The notes: generated by a model not told the origin, from the sequence alone. Numbered from the stretch's first letter, positions 1-7,354 are shown. The stretch is 12,912 bases of DNA from Rhodanobacter sp. (GCA_026193555.1 JAPHUU010000046.1:1-12912), one strand, 5' to 3'. Program-made: numbers and translations.

Positions 1-98
1 GGCAGCGGTTGGTCGACGCGGATGCTCGCCCATTCGACTTCATTCAGGCAGACCATGTAGTTGGTGGCCCGGAAGGCCGCGAGCAACGCCTCATCCAT
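1..98 (-). CDS. Probable DUF3293 domain protein, N-terminal fragment
   Basis: Only the first 32 codons are in the window; the gene runs off the left edge. The reading frame is open from an ATG at 98-96. The peptide begins MDEALLAAFRATNYMVCL and continues with a stretch containing SIRVDQPL. This resembles the start of the small DUF3293 proteins of unknown function, which typically open with a 'YxATxYRV' segment followed by 'IRIGQPLP'. The ATG lies inside the last codons of the kynurenine monooxygenase gene, giving an 8-base overlap (98-91). This suggests translational coupling and a shared transcript. No Shine-Dalgarno sequence is evident, as expected for a coupled start. The family call rests on memory of the motif pattern and a short fragment, so it is tentative. 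That a coding sequence is present is more certain than its family. Confidence 0.5.
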   Translation of the reverse strand, partial: MDEALLAAFRATNYMVCLNEVEWASIRVDQPL

Positions 99-1494
99 GC
101 CGCAGGGGCGGCAGCGGCGGCAGGGTGCCGGTGAGCAGCTTCACCGCCGCATCGAGATCCACATCCGCCACTCGCGTCGGACCTGCCAGCAACTGCTCCA
201 GCAAGGCGTCCTGTGCTGCCCCGCGCTCCAGCGCGTAGGCGTAGGGAAGGTGGGTGAAGGTGACCATCCGATAGCGCGCCATGAAGTGATGCGGCACCCG
301 CCTGGCCAGCAGCGCGCCCAGCTCGCGCTTGGCCAGGTAGTGCGGGTCGGCGACCGAGTCGCGCATCTCGATGTAGTTTTCCACCGCCATGCGGGCGATC
401 GCGTTGGCGTTGGGCTGGCGCACGCGCTGGAACTCGGCGAACGCCTCGGCGCTGTCGTCCGGCGCGGCGGCCAGCAGGTTGGCCAGCACCACGGTGTCCT
501 CGAAGCCGCAGTTCATGCCCTGGCCGTGGAACGGCACGATCGCATGGGAAGCATCGCCGACCAGCAGCGCGCGGCCATCCAGATGCCAGCGATCGAGATA
601 CAGCGTGGACAGGTTGCCGACCGGATGCTCGTCATAGTCTTCGTTGAAGCGCGGCAGCAGCGGCAGCAGTCCCGGAAACTGTTCGCTGAAGAACACCGAA
701 GCACTCGCCGCGTCGGGCAGGGTGGCGAAACTGGGCGCGGCGCCCTGCAGCGGAAGGAACAGGGTGACCGTGAAACTGCCTTCGGTATTCGGCAGCGCGA
801 TGCACATGTAGCCGCCGCGCGGCCAGATATGCAGCGCGTTCGGTTCCAGTGCGAACTGGTCGTGGCCGCCGCTGAGCTGCGACACGGTGGCGGGAAGCTC
901 GCTGGCGGGCGGAATCTCCAACTCCTTGTAGCCGTGACCCAGCGACTCGACGCGCTCGCCCAACGGCCTGTATTCATGCATCGCCGCACGCACCGCCGAG
1001 CCTGCGCCATCGGCACCGATCAGCATGCCGAACGGGTGGCTGCGTTCCACCCCGGCCTCGTCGGTCACGCGGATGCGCTGCTGGTCGAAGTCGGCACCGC
1101 TCAGCGACTGTCCGAAATGCATCGTCACGCCGGCTGCCTCGGCGGCGTCCAGCAGCAGCACGTTCAGCGCACCGCGGGAGACCGACCAGATCACTTCGCT
1201 GTCGTCAATGCCATAGCGCTGCAGGCCACTGCTGCCATCGTTCCCATGCACCATGCGTCCGCGCATCATCACCGCATGCTGCAGCACGTCATCGGCCAGC
1301 CCGGCGCTGCGCAAGGCCTGCAGGCCTCGCTCGGCCAGCGCCAGGTTGATCGAACGGCCACCCAGAAATCCAGCGCGACGGGGGTCAGACCGCTTCTCGA
1401 ACAGTTCGACCGCGAAGCCACGTTGCGCCAGCTGCTGTGCCAGCAGCGCGCCGACCAGTCCGCCGCCAATCAGGGTGATGGGTTGCTGCGCCAT
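91..1494 (-). CDS. kmo: Kynurenine 3-monooxygenase (FAD-dependent)
   Basis: 467 residues, the usual size for bacterial kynurenine 3-monooxygenases, which hydroxylate L-kynurenine with NADPH and O2 to 3-hydroxykynurenine in tryptophan breakdown. The N-terminal Rossmann motif GGGLVG (residues 10-15) is followed by Glu33 at the end of the second strand, the usual FAD ribose contact. The family hallmark GRSINLAL is at 46-53. The second flavin motif GADGAGS is at 160-166, and GDASHAIVPFHGQGMN at 313-328 is the characteristic FAD/substrate loop. The frame is open upstream to an ATG at 1599 inside the neighbouring transporter gene, but the Rossmann fold begins right after the ATG at 1494, so I chose that start. 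The Shine-Dalgarno is weak. The C-terminus has a segment around residues 404-422 compatible with the family's membrane-associated tail. No other kynurenine-pathway gene is in view. It follows the transporter by 88 bases and overlaps the next gene by 8. Confidence 0.93.
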   Translation of the reverse strand: MAQQPITLIGGGLVGALLAQQLAQRGFAVELFEKRSDPRRAGFLGGRSINLALAERGLQALRSAGLADDVLQHAVMMRGRMVHGNDGSSGLQRYGIDDSEVIWSVSRGALNVLLLDAAEAAGVTMHFGQSLSGADFDQQRIRVTDEAGVERSHPFGMLIGADGAGSAVRAAMHEYRPLGERVESLGHGYKELEIPPASELPATVSQLSGGHDQFALEPNALHIWPRGGYMCIALPNTEGSFTVTLFLPLQGAAPSFATLPDAASASVFFSEQFPGLLPLLPRFNEDYDEHPVGNLSTLYLDRWHLDGRALLVGDASHAIVPFHGQGMNCGFEDTVVLANLLAAAPDDSAEAFAEFQRVRQPNANAIARMAVENYIEMRDSVADPHYLAKRELGALLARRVPHHFMARYRMVTFTHLPYAYALERGAAQDALLEQLLAGPTRVADVDLDAAVKLLTGTLPPLPPLRHG

Positions 1495-1582
1495 GCTGCG
1501 ATCCAGGTGGGGAATTCGCTCACTGTTCCGCAAGCGACGGGAGACTGCAATCCCGGCGGTGTGGGGCGAGGCCGTGGCGAAT

Positions 1583-3007
1583 TCAATCCGCAGTCGCACC
1601 GACGGCTATTGAGGCTGTGGCTGGAACAGGAGGGTTGGCATCGCGCGGCATTCCCGCTTCGTCGATCGCCAGCGCCCACAGCAGCGGTCGCCTCAATCCC
1701 ATGGCCAGCACGCCGCCGACCGCCGCGATGGCGGCGTGCATGGCCCAGAAGGTGGCCGGCGTCATGCTTTCGTAGAAACCGCCCAGCCAGCCGATGATCA
1801 TGTTGGCGGCAAACAGCGACAGGAATACCGCGCCCATCAGGGTCGCCTTGATCGACGCCGGTGCGGCACGCGAAACCAGGGCGAGCAGGGTGGGCCAGTA
1901 GTAAAGGAACGCGATGCCGAGGATGAGGTCGTAGAGCAGCGGCACGATCACCGGAGTCCTTGTGGCCAACATGCAGGCGGCCACCAGCAGCAGGTTGGCG
2001 CCGACGGTCAGCCATGCGCCGATGCTGATTTTTCCGAGGTCGTCGGGCTCGCTGTCGCGGGCAGCCTGGCGGCGCCACAGTGCAAACAGCAGGGGCACGC
2101 CGACAATGCTGGCCAGCGGGTCGATCGAGTTGAACCAGGCGACCGGCACGTGGAAGCCGAGCAGGTTCAAATCCACGTTGCGGTTGATCCAGATCAGTGC
2201 CAGGTTGGTGTTCTGGTAATAGCCGATGCTCTGGAAGACGGTGATCGCCGACACCACCGCCAGCGCCCCGACGATGCGCCATTGGCGACTATCAAGCGGT
2301 GCTTGCTTCGGCGCGGGTCCGGCGCGTGGACGATCGCGTGGCAAGTGGCGGAAGCCCGCGATGTACGTGAACAGGCCTATCAGCATCAGTGCCCCCGCCA
2401 AGCCGAATCCCGCGTGCCAGCCATAGAGCTGGGCCAGCAGGCCGCACATCAGTGGCCCGACCACCGCGCCCACATTGATGCTGATCGAGAAGATCGCAAA
2501 CGCGCGGGTACGCCCCTCACCATCCGTTTCGGCGTAGAGCTCGCCGACCTGGGTCGAGATGTTGCCCTTCAGCAGGCCGCAGCCGACGATCAGCAGCAGC
2601 AGGGCCAGCAGGAAGGAGGCATCGAATGCCATCGCCAGATGGCCAGCGCTCATCATCACCGCGCCGAGCATCACCGCGAGCCGACGGCCGATCCAGCGAT
2701 CCGCGACCCAGCCGCCCAGCACCGGGGTGAAGTAGACCAGGCCGGTGTACAGCCCCATGATCTGTGAGGCCAGCGCCAGCGTGGTCATCGGGCCGAACAC
2801 CGATTCCAGTGTGGCGCGGAAGCTGGCGAATCCGACGATGCCCTCGACATGGCCAGGCAGCAGCAGCATCTGGCTCATGTACAGCACCAGGATCGCGGTC
2901 ATGCCGTAGTAGGAGAAGCGCTCCCAGGCCTCGGTAAAGCTCAGGTAGGCCAGGGCCATCGGCTGGCCAAAGAAGGTGCGCGGTCGATCGTTCGTGTTGG
3001 TACTCAT
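1583..3007 (-). CDS. POT/PTR2-family proton-coupled peptide transporter
   Basis: 474 residues, a polytopic inner-membrane protein of the proton-dependent oligopeptide transporter family, which imports di- and tripeptides driven by protons. The family's proton-coupling motif ExxERFxYY is at residues 26-34 (E26, E29, R30, Y33, Y34). The first PTR2 signature, with GGWVADRWIGRR, is at 98-109. The second signature, FSISINVGAVVGP, is at 173-185. Lys147 in LLKGN matches the conserved lysine of helix 4. The open frame extends 18 codons upstream, but ATG 3007 immediately precedes the expected short polar N-terminus and follows a G-rich tract that can act as a Shine-Dalgarno. It is 119 bases downstream of phaB and 88 bases upstream of kmo, all on one strand. 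It may have its own promoter, given the palindrome at 3037-3050. I cannot tell dipeptide from tripeptide preference, so no gene symbol is given. Confidence 0.9.
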   Translation of the reverse strand: MSTNTNDRPRTFFGQPMALAYLSFTEAWERFSYYGMTAILVLYMSQMLLLPGHVEGIVGFASFRATLESVFGPMTTLALASQIMGLYTGLVYFTPVLGGWVADRWIGRRLAVMLGAVMMSAGHLAMAFDASFLLALLLLIVGCGLLKGNISTQVGELYAETDGEGRTRAFAIFSISINVGAVVGPLMCGLLAQLYGWHAGFGLAGALMLIGLFTYIAGFRHLPRDRPRAGPAPKQAPLDSRQWRIVGALAVVSAITVFQSIGYYQNTNLALIWINRNVDLNLLGFHVPVAWFNSIDPLASIVGVPLLFALWRRQAARDSEPDDLGKISIGAWLTVGANLLLVAACMLATRTPVIVPLLYDLILGIAFLYYWPTLLALVSRAAPASIKATLMGAVFLSLFAANMIIGWLGGFYESMTPATFWAMHAAIAAVGGVLAMGLRRPLLWALAIDEAGMPRDANPPVPATASIAVGATAD

Positions 3008-3011
3008 GAAT

Positions 3012-3019
3012 CCCCCCCC
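3012..3019 (-). promoter_or_regulatory. G8 homopolymer in the ribosome-binding region of the peptide transporter
   Basis: Eight consecutive Gs on the coding strand end four bases before the ATG at 3007 (tract, then ATTC, then ATG). The run occupies the Shine-Dalgarno position and can pair with the anti-SD CCUCC. G runs of this length are prone to slippage in some bacteria, so tract length could alter translation. That is inference; the position is directly seen. Confidence 0.6.
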
Positions 3020-3036
3020 GGAACGGGGCGAGCCTA

Positions 3037-3050
3037 GTGCAAATTTGCAC
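3037..3050. promoter_or_regulatory. Perfect 14-bp palindrome upstream of the peptide transporter, candidate operator
   Basis: GTGCAAATTTGCAC is a perfect dyad centred about 36 bases upstream of the transporter ATG. It stands out for its AT core in a GC-rich region. It is flanked on the minus strand by TAGGCT, a weak -10-like hexamer, so a bound protein would sit on or beside the promoter. I cannot assign it to a regulator. Confidence 0.5.
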
Positions 3051-3126
3051 GTGACGTACATGAGCGGTGAGCCATCGTCGGTTCGGCGGCACGCCCGATC
3101 GCGGATGGCCGCAGTGACCTGCCCAT

Positions 3127-3888
3127 TCAGAAGCTCATGAAGTACCCACCGTTGACCGGAAGGTTGGCGCCGGTGATGTAGCCGGCGTCATCGGCGCCGA
3201 GAAAGCCCACGGCGCGGGCGATGTCGGCCGGCATGCCGAGGCGACCGACCGGAATGTCGGCGATGATGCGTTGGCGGATCTCGGCGGACACCGCGGCGAC
3301 CATCGGGGTATCGCAATAGCCGGGCGACACGGTGTTGACGGTGACACCCTTGCTCGCGGTCTCTCTCGCCAGCGCCATGCTGAAGCCGTGTACGCCGGCC
3401 TTGGCGGCGGAGTAGTTGGTCTGGCCGAACTGACCGGTCTGGCCATTCACCGAACTGATGTTGACGATGCGGCCAAAGCCGCGCGCGGTCATGCCCTCGA
3501 CCACATTGCGGCACATGTTGAACACGCCGTCGAGGTTCACCCGCATCAGCTCGTGCCATTGCTGCGGCGACATCTTGCGCAGGCTGGTGTCGCGGGTGAT
3601 TCCGGCGGCATTGACCAGGATGTCGAGGCTGCCGTGCCGCTGCTCGATGCGCGCGGTCAGTTGCTGGCAGCTGTCGAAGTCGCTGACGTCGGCGGCCTCG
3701 AATGCGATGGCGCCGTCAAAACTTGCGACCTCGGTGCGGAATGCGGCAACGCGTTCCTCACGGGCGGCAAGGTCCACCGCGATCACCTGGCGACCGGCAC
3801 CGGCCAGCTGGCGGCAGATTTCGGTACCAAGACCGCCGATGCCGCCGGTGACCACGGCAACGCGCTTGGGAAGGGACGTCGGGTTCAT
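3127..3888 (-). CDS. phaB: Acetoacetyl-CoA reductase (short-chain dehydrogenase)
   Basis: 253 residues, classical SDR length. It should reduce acetoacetyl-CoA to (R)-3-hydroxybutyryl-CoA, the monomer for polyhydroxybutyrate, in the cytoplasm. The cofactor loop TGGIGGLG is at 14-21, NAAG at 93-96, Asn118, and the catalytic Ser146, Tyr159 and Lys163. The stretches GITRD (96-100), NISSVNGQ with GQFGQTNYS (143-160) and GVTVNTVSPGY (181-191) closely match PhaB of Cupriavidus, which separates it from FabG. Asp39 ends the second strand (AVDL), where the Cupriavidus enzyme lacks an acidic residue; in SDRs this usually favours NADH over NADPH. The ATG at 3888 has only a weak GGA upstream. The gene lies 114 bases downstream of phaR on the same strand, supporting the PHA assignment. 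No synthase gene (phaC) is in the window. Confidence 0.9.
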   Translation of the reverse strand: MNPTSLPKRVAVVTGGIGGLGTEICRQLAGAGRQVIAVDLAAREERVAAFRTEVASFDGAIAFEAADVSDFDSCQQLTARIEQRHGSLDILVNAAGITRDTSLRKMSPQQWHELMRVNLDGVFNMCRNVVEGMTARGFGRIVNISSVNGQTGQFGQTNYSAAKAGVHGFSMALARETASKGVTVNTVSPGYCDTPMVAAVSAEIRQRIIADIPVGRLGMPADIARAVGFLGADDAGYITGANLPVNGGYFMSF

Positions 3889-3921
3889 GGATTCGGTCCG
3901 TGGGCCTGGTCATGCCGCAGG

Positions 3922-3940
3922 GCAGCACGTGTTGTGCTGC
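3922..3940. promoter_or_regulatory. Inverted repeat GCAGCAC-N5-GTGCTGC upstream of phaB, candidate PhaR operator
   Basis: Perfect 7-bp arms (3922-3928 and 3934-3940) lie 34-52 bases upstream of the phaB ATG. TGC-rich half-sites are what PhaR proteins of alphaproteobacteria are reported to bind, and the same half-site recurs upstream of phaR. It could instead form an RNA hairpin in the phaR-phaB transcript. The role is inferred. Confidence 0.4.
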
Positions 3941-3969
3941 AGCGATCGAGGGTTGCGGAGAGGTTGTGC

Positions 3970-3995
3970 CAGCGGTGCGCGACGTGGCACCGCTG
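3970..3995 (-). terminator. GC-rich 9-bp hairpin just after phaR, possible attenuator or terminator
   Basis: CAGCGGTGC (3970-3978) pairs perfectly with GCACCGCTG (3987-3995) across an 8-base loop. On the minus strand it begins 7 bases after the phaR stop. No U-run follows, so a classic rho-independent terminator is doubtful. It may pause polymerase, stabilise the phaR 3' end or partly uncouple phaB. Confidence 0.35.
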
Positions 3996-4002
3996 CCGGG
4001 GG

Positions 4003-4500
4003 TCAGCCGGATTTCTTGCCGCCGCGGGCGGGACCCGTGGCCGGCGGAACCACCTTGGCGGCGGTTTCGATCACGCCGCGCTGCATGGCCTGGAAGGCCG
4101 CCATGTTGCGCTCGGTCAGATCGTTCAGCATCGTCCAGGGAGTCTGCCCCATCAAGCTGTTGAGCTGGCTGCGGAACTGCGTCTGCTGATCGAGAAACAC
4201 CTGCAGACTGCGCTCCAGGTAGGGTCCCATGAAGCCCTGCAGCGAATCGCCGTAGAAGCGGATGATCTGGCTGAGCAGCTGCGGCGACAGCATCGGCTGC
4301 CCCTTGTCCTCATGCTCGGAGATGATCTGCAGCAGGACCGAACGGGTCAGGTCATCGCCGCTCTTGGCATCGCGGACTTCGAAGTCCTCGTTGTCCATCA
4401 CCAGCTGGCGGACTTCCTCCAGCGTGATGTAGCTGGAGATTTCCGTGTCGTAGAGACGCCGGTTCGGGTACTTCTTGATGGTGCGCTTGGTTTGTGCCAT
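4003..4500 (-). CDS. phaR: Polyhydroxyalkanoate synthesis repressor PhaR
   Basis: 165 residues. The N-terminal segment, with TIKKYPNRRLYDTE (7-20) and SYITLEEVRQLV (23-34), is the hallmark of the PHA accumulation regulator DNA-binding domain, covering roughly residues 5-65. A second, PHB-accumulation domain follows at about 68-110 (SPQLLSQIIRFYGDSLQ and onward). The tail contains a phasin-like helix at about 120-150 and ends in a short basic Gly/Lys stretch. In known systems PhaR binds both DNA and PHB granules and represses phasin and its own gene until polymer forms. Its position directly upstream of phaB fits that role. The start at 4500 is the natural family start (MAQTKRTIKKYPNRRLYD), but no good Shine-Dalgarno is visible. 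A 23-base inverted repeat 54-76 bases upstream could be its autoregulatory operator. Confidence 0.93.
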   Translation of the reverse strand: MAQTKRTIKKYPNRRLYDTEISSYITLEEVRQLVMDNEDFEVRDAKSGDDLTRSVLLQIISEHEDKGQPMLSPQLLSQIIRFYGDSLQGFMGPYLERSLQVFLDQQTQFRSQLNSLMGQTPWTMLNDLTERNMAAFQAMQRGVIETAAKVVPPATGPARGGKKSG

Positions 4501-4553
4501 GCGGACAAGCTAGCAGAAGATATTGCGATGCACCAGTTGCCGGTGGTGGTTCA

Positions 4554-4576
4554 TGCTGCAGCCGATGACTGCAGCA
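4554..4576. promoter_or_regulatory. Inverted repeat TGCTGCA-N9-TGCAGCA upstream of phaR, candidate PhaR operator
   Basis: Perfect 7-bp arms (4554-4560, 4570-4576) sit between the emrB stop and the phaR start and contain two CTGCAG cores 13 bases apart. The half-site matches the repeat upstream of phaB. It also starts 2 bases after the emrB stop, so it could fold as a 3' hairpin of the efflux transcript, but there is no U-run. Confidence 0.4.
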
Positions 4577-4578
4577 AA

Positions 4579-6129
4579 TCAGTGCGCCGCGCCACCGGCA
4601 CTACCGAAGGGTGGCCTGGCAAACCACAACAGCGGGATCAGCAGCACGAACAGGATCGAACACCCCAGGAAAACGTCGTTGACCGCCAGGGTGAGTGACT
4701 CGCGCGTCAGCAGCTGGTTGATCACGCCCAGACCCTGGGTGCGCGACATGCCGGCGTGGGTGAGGTGCTGCAGGAACTGGACGGTGGCCGGATGGGCTGC
4801 GCTGACGTTCTCGGTCAGCGTGGCGTGGTGCTGTTCGCCGCGATGCGCCCACAGCGTGACCATCACCGCCGTCGAGACGCTCGAGCCCATCGTGCGGCAG
4901 AAGTTGGACAGCCCCGAGGCGCTGGCGATCTGATCCACCGGCAGGCCGGAAAGGTAGACCTGGTTCAGTGGGATGAAGAAGCAGGGAATCGCCAGGCCCA
5001 TCACAAAGCGCGGCAGGATCAGGCTGGAGAACGAGGCCGAGCTGTCAAAGGTGGAGAACCAGTAGGCGGTGCCGGCAAACACCAGGAAGGCGAATGTCAC
5101 CACGGCGCGCAGATCGAGCCGGTGCATGTTCTTGCCAAGGATCGGCGCGATCAGGAACGCCAGGATGCCGACCGGTGCCGTGGCCAGACCGGCCCAGGTG
5201 GCGGTATAGCCCAGGTTGATCTGCAACCACAGCGGGAACACCACGTTGATGCCGAAAAACGCGAACATGCCCAGCGACAGGCTGATCACGCCGACGGTGA
5301 AATTGCGCTGTTTGAACAGCGACAGGTCCACCACCGGATGCCTGGCGTGCAGTTCCCACACGATCAGGAACGTCAGGCAGACCAGGGCGGTGAGGCCCAG
5401 GGTGAGGATCATCGGTGAGGAGAACCAGTCGTTGTCGTTGCCGTTGTCCAGCATGAACTGCAGTGCGCCCACGCCCACCACCAGCAGGGCCAGGCCGATC
5501 ATGTCGATCGGTGCCTTGGTGGTCTTCGTCTCGCGTTTGCGCAGCAGGCCCCAGGTGACCACCGCAGCGGCCAGCCCGACCGGCAGGTTGATGTAGAAGA
5601 TCCACGGCCAGCTGAAATTGTCGGTCAGCCAGCCACCCAGGATCGGCCCGAAGATCGGCGCCACCACCACGGTCATCGCCCACAACGCCAGCGCGATGCC
5701 CTGTTTCTCCCTCGGGTAGTTGGACAGCAGCAGGGTCAGCGACAGCGCCACCATCGGGCCGGAGCCGGCACCCTGCAGCAGGCGGCCGATCACCAGCATC
5801 GGCATGCTGGTGGCCAGCCCGCACAGCATCGAGAACACCACGAACAGCAGCACCGATACCACGAAGGTCTTCACCTCGCCGAAGCGGCGCGCCAGCCAGC
5901 CGGTCAGCGGCTGCATGATTGCGCTGGCCAGGGCGTAGGAGCTGATCGTCCAGGTCCCTTCGCTGGGGCTGACGCCGAGGCTGCCGGCGATGTGCGGCAC
6001 CGCGACATTGACGATCGTCATGTCCAGCACCTCCATGAAGGTGCTGAAGGCGACGGCGATGGTCAGCAGCGCCAGCGGGGCGCCGTGCAATGGTTTGAGC
6101 GGCGTGGCGTCGTTCGGCGTGGCGGCCAT
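4579..6129 (-). CDS. emrB: DHA2-family MFS drug exporter, EmrB type
   Basis: 516 residues, typical of 14-helix DHA2 exporters. It is the inner-membrane proton-antiport engine of a tripartite pump that expels hydrophobic toxins or antibiotics. Motif D1 LDMTIVNVAVP is at residues 35-45, motif A GWLARRFGEVK at 77-87, the motif B arginine R116 sits in GRLLQGAGSG, and motif C APIFGPILGG is at 158-167. WPWIFYINLPVG (174-185) is the usual EmrB/QacA loop sequence. The last gene of the operon, it starts 10 bases after the emrA stop. Its own Shine-Dalgarno is poor, so it probably depends on coupling. The substrate range cannot be read from sequence. The gene order matches the Stenotrophomonas emrRCAB locus as I recall it. 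Confidence 0.92.
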   Translation of the reverse strand: MAATPNDATPLKPLHGAPLALLTIAVAFSTFMEVLDMTIVNVAVPHIAGSLGVSPSEGTWTISSYALASAIMQPLTGWLARRFGEVKTFVVSVLLFVVFSMLCGLATSMPMLVIGRLLQGAGSGPMVALSLTLLLSNYPREKQGIALALWAMTVVVAPIFGPILGGWLTDNFSWPWIFYINLPVGLAAAVVTWGLLRKRETKTTKAPIDMIGLALLVVGVGALQFMLDNGNDNDWFSSPMILTLGLTALVCLTFLIVWELHARHPVVDLSLFKQRNFTVGVISLSLGMFAFFGINVVFPLWLQINLGYTATWAGLATAPVGILAFLIAPILGKNMHRLDLRAVVTFAFLVFAGTAYWFSTFDSSASFSSLILPRFVMGLAIPCFFIPLNQVYLSGLPVDQIASASGLSNFCRTMGSSVSTAVMVTLWAHRGEQHHATLTENVSAAHPATVQFLQHLTHAGMSRTQGLGVINQLLTRESLTLAVNDVFLGCSILFVLLIPLLWFARPPFGSAGGAAH

Positions 6130-6139
6130 CGGTCGGGGC

Positions 6140-7354
6140 TCAGTTCACTGTGGCGGCATGTGGAAGATTGGCGCGGATGATCCGGTCGGCTTCGGCACCG
6201 GCCTGGCTGGCCATCTGCTCGTAGACGTCGGTCTGCGCCACCGGCGGTTTCGTCGGGGTACCGGCCAGCACGCTGCCCTTGTCGTTGCGGATGTCCACCG
6301 TGACATCGGCCGACAGACCGACCCGCAGCGGATGCCGGTCGAGTTCCTGGTTGTCCAGCGCGATGCGTACGGTCACCCGCTGCACCACCTTGATCCAGTT
6401 GCCGGTGGCGTTCTGCGCTGGCAGCAGCGAGAACACACTGCCGGTGCCCGCGCCGATGCCGATCACCTTGCCGTGGTAGGTCGCGTCGCTGCCGTAGAGG
6501 TCCGAGACCACGCTGGCCGGCTGGCCGATGCGGATGTGGCGCAGCTGGCTCTCCTTGAAGTTCGCGTCGATCCACAGATCGTGCAGCGGAATCACGCTCA
6601 TCAGCTGCTGGCCCGGTTGCACGCTGTTGCCCAGCTGCACGCTGCGCTGGGCGACGTAACCGGATACCGGTGCGTAGATCGCGTTGCGCTGGGCGGCGAT
6701 CCACGCGGCGCTGAAGTTCGCGCGTGCCTGCAGCACGGCGGGATTGTGTGCGATGTCGGTGCCCTCGATGGCGGCATGGGCGGCGCCGGCCTGCGCTTCG
6801 GCGGCGGCCAGTGCGGCGCGCGCCTGCGCCACGCCGTCGCGCAGATGCTGCACGATCTCGGGCGACTCGGCATGCGCGGCGAGCAGCGGCAGGTGACGCT
6901 TCAGGTCAGCCTGGGTCTTGTCCAGCTCGAGCCGGCTTGCCGTCGCCCGCGCATCGGCACCGCTGGCCGAACTGGTCTGCTGGCGCACTTCGCGCACGGC
7001 CTGGGCCAGTGCACTGCGCGCCTGCTGCAGGCGCACGTTGGCATCGGTGCCGTCCAGCTTCACCAGGATCTGGCCGGCGTCCACGTGCTGGGTGTCATCG
7101 GCGAGGATCGCCACCACGGTGCCCGGCACCTGGGCGGAAATCGCCACCTGGTTGCCGCCGACATACGCGTTGTCGGTCTTCTGGCGAGTGGAGAACACGA
7201 ACGTCCACAGCAGGAACCAGGTCAGCCCGCCAAGAATGAACACGCTCGCCACGATCAGCAGCGCCCGGCGCCGTTTCCCCGGGTCCTTCGCGGCCATGCC
7301 GCTGTCGTTGGAGGGATTGGCGACTTGCGACGCGTCGGACTCAGTGGCGCTCAT
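6140..7354 (-). CDS. emrA: HlyD-family membrane fusion protein, EmrA type
   Basis: 404 residues from ATG 7354. It is the periplasmic adaptor linking the inner-membrane exporter to the outer-membrane channel. A short cytoplasmic N-terminus with a basic KRRR cluster precedes one transmembrane helix at about 31-54. TDNAYVGGNQVAISAQVPG (60-78) is the biotinyl-lipoyl-like entry characteristic of EmrA. A long alpha-hairpin rich in Ala/Gln/Arg follows (about 95-200), then the second lipoyl half and a beta-barrel. The frame stays open to an ATG at 7426, but GGAG at 7367-7364 lies 9 bases before ATG 7354, and the upstream extension is proline-rich and unlike the family. The gene overlaps the end of emrC by 14 bases. 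Confidence 0.92.
   Translation of the reverse strand: MSATESDASQVANPSNDSGMAAKDPGKRRRALLIVASVFILGGLTWFLLWTFVFSTRQKTDNAYVGGNQVAISAQVPGTVVAILADDTQHVDAGQILVKLDGTDANVRLQQARSALAQAVREVRQQTSSASGADARATASRLELDKTQADLKRHLPLLAAHAESPEIVQHLRDGVAQARAALAAAEAQAGAAHAAIEGTDIAHNPAVLQARANFSAAWIAAQRNAIYAPVSGYVAQRSVQLGNSVQPGQQLMSVIPLHDLWIDANFKESQLRHIRIGQPASVVSDLYGSDATYHGKVIGIGAGTGSVFSLLPAQNATGNWIKVVQRVTVRIALDNQELDRHPLRVGLSADVTVDIRNDKGSVLAGTPTKPPVAQTDVYEQMASQAGAEADRIIRANLPHAATVN

Noticed and set aside
1495..1599. 35-residue N-terminal extension of kynurenine monooxygenase
   Set aside because: It would begin inside the upstream gene, and the FAD-binding fold starts immediately after the ATG at 1494.
61..1797. A 578-residue open frame on the plus strand
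   Set aside because: It lies antisense to kynurenine monooxygenase, has low-complexity His/Arg/Gln-rich content and no recognisable family; it arises from GC-rich codon bias.
1736..2767. 343-residue plus-strand open frame opposite the peptide transporter
   Set aside because: Antisense to a transporter with intact PTR2 signatures; composition typical of a shadow frame.
3271..4698. Long plus-strand open frame opposite phaB and phaR
   Set aside because: The opposite strand encodes two clear, conserved proteins; the frame crosses their boundary and resembles no family.
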